From Acetobacteraceae bacterium (GTDB taxonomy: Bacteria; Pseudomonadota; Alphaproteobacteria; Acetobacterales; Acetobacteraceae), in the NCBI GenBank assembly GCA_030039695.1, contig JASHVB010000966.1, positions 1 through 10,461 on the forward strand: a stretch of 10,461 nucleotides of DNA. The letters run 5' to 3'. A program made the translations under genes and the position numbers. This document shows, piece after piece, positions 7,009 through 10,461 of the stretch. Below the pieces are notes generated by a model. The model had not been told where the DNA came from. It saw only the letters and a program-made list of their open reading frames with translations, and searched no databases. The stretch's first letter is position 1. Each line of letters begins with the position of its first letter.

Positions 7009-7665
7009 TTACCGTGACAACCCCGGATACGGTGTGCCCCACTTGTCCTGGAACACGATATCGGCGAGCGGCCCGCGCCCCACCGGTCCGAATTTTCCCA
7101 TCGGATAACCGATCGGCAGGATCGCGTAGGAGTGCACGCCCGGCGGAAGACCGAGCGCCGCCTCGGCCTCCTTCTCGTGCAGCAGATGCCGCGTGGTCAG
7201 CGTCGTACCCAGGCCTAGCGCACGCGTTGCCAGGATCATGTTTTGCACCGCCGGATAGATCGACGCGCCGGAGCTGCGATTGGGGTTAGGACCATCCTCC
7301 AGGCACGCAACGATCCAGACCGGCGCTTCGTGGAAATGTTCCGTCAGATGTTCCACTGCACTGTGCTGGCGTGTGTAGCGCTCGGGACTCACGCCGGGTG
7401 GCGGTGCACTGCTGCGGTAACGTGGTCCGACCACCTCGTCGAACGCCTTCTTGTAATACGCCGCAACCGCCATCTTAATCGCGGGGTCCTTCACCACGAG
7501 GAATCGCCATTTTTGCGTATTGCCGCCATTGGCGGCGCACGCGCCGGCCTGGAGAATCTGCGCGATCAGCTCATCCGGCACGGGATCCGGCTTCAGGCGC
7601 CGCATGGAACGGGTGGTGGCCATGATGTCGAACACGTTCGTGCTGGCGGGGTCGAAGTCGGCCAT
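7009..7665 (-). CDS. Nitroreductase-family FMN-dependent oxidoreductase
   Basis: The 218-residue cytoplasmic protein belongs to the nitroreductase family, homodimers that bind FMN and pass electrons from NAD(P)H to nitro compounds, quinones, enones or other acceptors. The N-terminal MATTRSMRRLKPDPVPDE (residues 15-32) supplies the RSxR-type residues that contact FMN phosphate. AANGGNTQKWRFLVV (44-58) matches the family's second FMN block, usually S/A-P/G-G-N-x-Q-x-W. The C-terminal PIGYPMGKFGPVGRGPL (about 184-200) corresponds to the usual 'GYP' block with its basic FMN-binding tail. In the middle, SIYPAVQNMILATRALGLGTTLTT (about 125-148) is the conserved dimer helix. AGGAGGA at 7671-7677 lies five bases before the ATG and fixes the start. 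The CMD-like gene follows after 12 bases. The physiological substrate cannot be told from sequence. Confidence 0.92.
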   Translation of the reverse strand: MADFDPASTNVFDIMATTRSMRRLKPDPVPDELIAQILQAGACAANGGNTQKWRFLVVKDPAIKMAVAAYYKKAFDEVVGPRYRSSAPPPGVSPERYTRQHSAVEHLTEHFHEAPVWIVACLEDGPNPNRSSGASIYPAVQNMILATRALGLGTTLTTRHLLHEKEAEAALGLPPGVHSYAILPIGYPMGKFGPVGRGPLADIVFQDKWGTPYPGLSR

Positions 7666-7736
7666 CTCGCTCCTCCTGGTTCGTTGCCGTTCGCAGTGTA
7701 GCGCGAGGCGGCCGGCGCGTGAATTTGTGCACGCCT

Positions 7737-7827
7737 GTCATTGCGAGACCCGTAGCGCGGAACCAATGTCAAGCCGGTTTGGACCGCGAAGCGGATCAGG
7801 CTTCGACCCTCCGGGCCTCGCAACGAT
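7737..7827. repeat. Imperfect palindromic element with TCATTGCGAG-type ends (MITE-like)
   Basis: The left end GTCATTGCGAG (7737-7747) faces the right end CTCGCAACGAT (7817-7827), whose complement matches it at 9 of 11 positions. The pairing continues inward for about eight further positions (ACCCGTAG against GCCCGGAG). The centre has a small CCGC-GAA-GCGG hairpin at 7784-7794. The whole is about 91 bases with no coding capacity. The GTCATTGCGAG end resembles short non-autonomous palindromic repeats seen in intergenic regions of many alphaproteobacteria; that link comes from memory. It fills most of the 182-base divergent spacer between the nitroreductase and HAD genes and ends 20 bases before the HAD start. 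Confidence 0.55.
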
Positions 7828-7833
7828 ATGGAC

Positions 7834-7839
7834 AAAGGA
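7834..7839 (+). promoter_or_regulatory. Ribosome binding site that sets the HAD start
   Basis: AAAGGA lies eight bases before the ATG at 7848. An upstream in-frame ATG at 7719 would add 43 residues encoded by the palindromic element and unlike any HAD N-terminus. The start at 7848 puts the DLDGT motif at residue 12, as usual for the family. Confidence 0.65.
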
Positions 7840-7847
7840 TTCGCGCC

Positions 7848-8528
7848 ATGGACCAGCAATCTAAAGCCGCCTTTCTGTTCGATCTCGACGGTACCCTCGT
7901 GGACAGCGTTTATCAGCACGTTCTGTCCTGGCACGAGGCGCTGGAGCAGGAGGGGATTTGCCTGTCGATCTGGCGCATCCATCGTCGTATTGGCATGAGC
8001 GGGGGGTTGTTCACCAACATGCTGTTGCGGGAGACGGGCATGGACCTCGATCCTGACCGCATCGACCGGCTGCGCAAAGTTCATGCGGAACGCTACCTGA
8101 AACGCGCGGGGGATGTCCGACCTTTGCCTGGTGCACGCGAGTTGCTCGCGTGTTTGACTGACACGGGAATTCCCTGGGCGATCGCGACGAGCGGCCGGAT
8201 GGAGACCGCACGCCTGCCCCTTGAATCACTGGGGGTCAATTTCGCGCGTGATGTGATCATCACCCGCGACCAGGTCAGATACGCTAAGCCTAATCCCGAC
8301 TTGTTCCTTGCCGCGGCTGCGGGATTGGGCTGCGACATCGAGAGTGCATCCGTGGTCGGCGACAGCATCTGGGACATGCTGGCGTCACGTCGTGCTCGCG
8401 CGCTGGGGATCGGTGTGCTGTCGGGCGGCTATGGGCGCGAGGAGCTGGAGCGCGCGGGTGCGTACCGCGTCTACGACGATCCCGAAGATCTGCTGCGGCA
8501 CATCGATGAAGTGGGCGGCCGGCAGTAG
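7848..8528 (+). CDS. HAD-superfamily hydrolase, subfamily IA (phosphatase or phosphomutase type)
   Basis: The 226-residue cytoplasmic enzyme has all four HAD motifs. Motif I is FDLDGT with nucleophile Asp12 and acid/base Asp14, motif II is ATSG with Thr114/Ser115, motif III is Lys147 in YAKPNPD, and motif IV is VVGDSIWDM with Asp172 and Asp176 for Mg2+. The helical cap lies between motifs I and II (about residues 17-95), which is the arrangement of phosphoglycolate phosphatase and beta-phosphoglucomutase. HRRIGMSG (45-52) is in the cap region that selects substrate. The protein could dephosphorylate a small phosphate ester or act as a sugar phosphomutase; sequence alone does not decide. It converges on the glucan phosphorylase gene, whose intact frame would end 65 bases away, so a role in sugar phosphate metabolism is possible but only inferred. 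It ends in TAG. Confidence 0.9.
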   Translation: MDQQSKAAFLFDLDGTLVDSVYQHVLSWHEALEQEGICLSIWRIHRRIGMSGGLFTNMLLRETGMDLDPDRIDRLRKVHAERYLKRAGDVRPLPGARELLACLTDTGIPWAIATSGRMETARLPLESLGVNFARDVIITRDQVRYAKPNPDLFLAAAAGLGCDIESASVVGDSIWDMLASRRARALGIGVLSGGYGREELERAGAYRVYDDPEDLLRHIDEVGGRQ

Positions 8529-8593
8529 CAGCGCGAGGCAGGAGCCCGGTCTATGTGTCAGGGTCGGCGTTGGCCCGGCCGTGACGCGAGGCA

Positions 8594-8740
8594 TCACCCA
8601 CGCAACGGGACGTTCCAGATTTCCGTCGCGTACTCCCGCACCGACCGATCGGACGAGAACCACCCGACATGCGCAGTGTTCAGGACGCTCGCGCGCCACC
8701 AGGCGCCGCGGTTGCGCCAGAGCTCGGCGACCTGGCGCTA
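8594..8740 (-). pseudogene. glgP: Detached C-terminal coding end of glycogen phosphorylase after an in-frame amber codon
   Basis: Reading on past the TAG at 8738-8740 in the same frame gives 47 sense codons and then TGA at 8594-8596. They read RQVAELWRNRGAWWRAS, then VLNTAHVGWFSSDRSVREYA, then TEIWNVPLRG. This is the normal family C-terminus: E. coli GlgP has DKVDELY, then [20 protein letters not shown], then DHIWHI at the matching place (from memory). In that alignment the amber falls on a conserved Gln, so one C-to-T change in CAG produces it. The segment still reads like a protein under selection, so the change is recent, is an error in the sequence, or is read through. Confidence 0.85.
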
Positions 8741-10461
8741 TGCGGCGGCATACGCTGCGAAATCGGCGGCGACGAAGAAATGGTCGTTGTGCTGCAGGTC
8801 GTTGATCAGCGGTGTAAAACGCCCGGGCTCGTCGGGTGAGAACACGCCGCTGCCGATCGCGTCGAGCACCTCCTTGAGCGTCACATTGGCAGCGATGACA
8901 TCGTGCGGACGCGTACCGCGTCGTCGTCGTTCCTCTACCTCAGCCGCTGTGAGGCCGAACAAGAACATATTGTGGAAGCCGACGCGTTCGCTGATCTCGA
9001 TATTGGCACCGTCCAGTGTACCGATCGTGAGCGCGCCGTTGAGCGCCAGCTTCATGTTCCCCGTGCCGGATGCCTCCATGCCGGCTGTCGAGATTTGCTC
9101 CGACAAGTCAGCTGCCGGAATGATCGTTTCCGCCAGGCTGACGTTGTAATCCGGAAGAAACACAACTTTGAGCCGGTCACGTAGCGCAGGATCGTCGTTC
9201 ACGACGCGCGCAACGTCGTTGATCAATTTAATAATCAGCTTCGCACGGTGATAGCTCGCGGCGGCCTTGCCGGCGAAGATCTTGACGCGCGGCACCCAGT
9301 CACGTGTCGGCTGTGCGCGCATCGCGTTGTATAGCGCAATAGTCTCGAGAATATTCAGGAGCTGCCGTTTGTACTCGTGGATGCGCTTGATATGCACATC
9401 AAACAACGCATCCGGATCCAGTGCGATATTCAGGCGATCGGCAACCAGATGTGAAAGCCGGATCTTGTTGTCCCGGCGGATCGCGATCAGCCGTTCATGC
9501 AGGCTTGCATCCTCGGCGAGTGGCGCCAGCTTCTCTAGCACCATCGGATCGTCAAATACCTCCGGGCCCACGGCCTCCGCCAGTTCTTGCGTCAGGCCCG
9601 GATTGGCGTCGAATAGCCAGCGGCGAAAGCTGATGCCGTTGGTGACGTTGACGATCCGGTTTGGGAACAAGCGATTGAACGGCGCGAACACTGTGGTTCG
9701 CATCAGCTCGGTGTGTAGCGCCGACACGCCATTGATGCGGTGCGAACCCAGGAACGCCAGCGCCCCCATGCGCACTCTGCGTCCGGCATGCTCGTCGATG
9801 AGCGACACTTCATCGAGCGCTGGCATGTCCGGCTGGCCCGACCTAACCATCGTGTCAAGATGTATGCCGTTGATCTGGTAGATGATCTGCATATGCCGCG
9901 GCAGCAGGCGTTCCATCAGCGGCACCGGCCAGCTCTCCAGCGCCTCGGGCAGTAATGTGTGGTTGGTGTAGCAGAAGGTGTTGGTCGTGATGTTCCACGC
10001 CTCGTCCCAGCCAAGGCCGTGCACGTCGACCAGCAGCCGCATCATTTCCGGCACGGCGATGGACGGATGCGTGTCATTAAGCTGGATCGCGCATTGTTCG
10101 GCGACGTTATGCACGTGGCCGTATTGTCGGATATGGCGGAATAACAGGTTTTGCAGCGAGGCAGAGGAGAAGAAGTACTCCTGCCGAAGACGCAGTTCCT
10201 GGCCGGCGGGCGTTTCATCGCTGGGGTAGAGGATCTGCGAAATGGCATTGGCTCGCGCGCTGGCAGCCAGCGCGCCGACGTGGTCACCGCGGTTGAATGC
10301 CTCAAGTGCCAAAGGATCCGGCGCGCGCGCCGACCAAAGGCGTAGCGTGTTGACGTGCCTGCCGCGCCATCCGACCACCGGTGTGTCGTACGCCACGGCG
10401 ACGACGGTATCCTCTGGATGCCAGATGGCGTGCCGGGTTCCGTCGGGGCCGGTCGCCAATT
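8738..10461 (-). CDS. glgP: Glycogen/alpha-glucan phosphorylase, 5' end outside the window, stopped early by an amber codon
   Basis: The enzyme (GT35 family, PLP-dependent) releases glucose-1-phosphate from the non-reducing ends of glycogen or maltodextrin. About 574 codons are present and the frame runs off the right edge. Compared with the roughly 815 residues of E. coli GlgP, about 190-200 N-terminal residues are missing from the window. Landmarks in order: VVAVAYDTPVVGWRGRHVNTLRLW, RLRQEYFFSSASLQ, IQLNDTHPS and IPEMMRLL-like VPEMMRLL, FCYTNHTLLPEALE, LPRHMQIIYQIN, VNVTNGISFRRW, IKRIHEYKRQLLN, and the PLP block MEASGTGNMKLALNGALTIG, whose cofactor Lys codon is 9050-9052. The frame stops at TAG 8738-8740 after DFAAYAAA, about 48 codons short of the family end. 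The missing part is the C-terminal helices, so activity or stability may be impaired. All catalytic residues visible in the window are intact. Confidence 0.93.
   Translation of the reverse strand, partial: LATGPDGTRHAIWHPEDTVVAVAYDTPVVGWRGRHVNTLRLWSARAPDPLALEAFNRGDHVGALAASARANAISQILYPSDETPAGQELRLRQEYFFSSASLQNLLFRHIRQYGHVHNVAEQCAIQLNDTHPSIAVPEMMRLLVDVHGLGWDEAWNITTNTFCYTNHTLLPEALESWPVPLMERLLPRHMQIIYQINGIHLDTMVRSGQPDMPALDEVSLIDEHAGRRVRMGALAFLGSHRINGVSALHTELMRTTVFAPFNRLFPNRIVNVTNGISFRRWLFDANPGLTQELAEAVGPEVFDDPMVLEKLAPLAEDASLHERLIAIRRDNKIRLSHLVADRLNIALDPDALFDVHIKRIHEYKRQLLNILETIALYNAMRAQPTRDWVPRVKIFAGKAAASYHRAKLIIKLINDVARVVNDDPALRDRLKVVFLPDYNVSLAETIIPAADLSEQISTAGMEASGTGNMKLALNGALTIGTLDGANIEISERVGFHNMFLFGLTAAEVEERRRRGTRPHDVIAANVTLKEVLDAIGSGVFSPDEPGRFTPLINDLQHNDHFFVAADFAAYAAA

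Noticed and set aside
8738..8740. Genome-wide reassignment of TAG to an amino acid
   Set aside because: The MscS, HAD and CMD-like genes here end in TAG at the expected family length, so TAG works as a stop in this genome.
8553..9149. 198-codon + strand frame across the glgP 3' end
   Set aside because: It is antisense to a strongly conserved phosphorylase frame, including the conserved stretch after the amber codon.

Overview
The window is GC-rich DNA, roughly 60% G+C by eye, with the gene style of an alphaproteobacterium. I infer this from the MscS, LivHMGF and glycogen phosphorylase sequences and from a palindromic intergenic element with a TCATTGCGAG end. The genus cannot be fixed from the sequence. 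No phage, CRISPR array, transposase, rRNA or tRNA gene was recognised.

Layout, left to right. (1) Positions 1-175 hold a GC-rich hairpin that may end an upstream transcript. It is followed by a small MscS-type mechanosensitive channel gene (176-979, +). (2) A complete five-gene ABC importer operon of the branched-chain/hydrophobic amino acid (HAAT) type lies at 1146-5714 (+): periplasmic binding protein, two LivH/LivM permeases, and two LivG/LivF ATPases. The last four genes overlap by 4, 8 and 4 bases. A stem-loop separates the binding-protein gene from the rest. (3) Positions 5715-6447 contain no gene I can support, but the right part holds degenerate palindromic repeats and a strong hairpin. 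(4) A two-gene minus-strand operon follows: a nitroreductase-family flavoprotein (7009-7665) and then a carboxymuconolactone decarboxylase (CMD)-like protein (6448-6996), 12 bases apart. (5) A HAD-superfamily phosphatase/mutase gene (7848-8528, +) sits behind a 91-base imperfect palindromic element (7737-7827). (6) Converging on it is a glycogen/alpha-glucan phosphorylase gene (minus strand) whose 5' end lies beyond the right edge.

The most notable observation is in the phosphorylase. Its reading frame meets an amber codon (TAG) at 8738-8740. The same frame then continues for 47 more codons that encode the family's normal C-terminal helices, down to a TGA at 8594-8596. The amber sits where E. 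coli GlgP has a glutamine, so a single CAG-to-TAG change explains it. At least three other genes here end in TAG, which argues against genome-wide amber recoding. A recent nonsense mutation, a sequencing error or local readthrough are the live options.

The genes are mostly housekeeping and metabolic: osmotic release, solute uptake, a redox pair of unknown substrate, and glucan phosphorolysis next to a sugar-phosphate-type HAD enzyme. I found no convincing new multi-gene system. The CMD-like protein lacks the Glu and His usually seen in its active-site motif, which is the second most interesting point.
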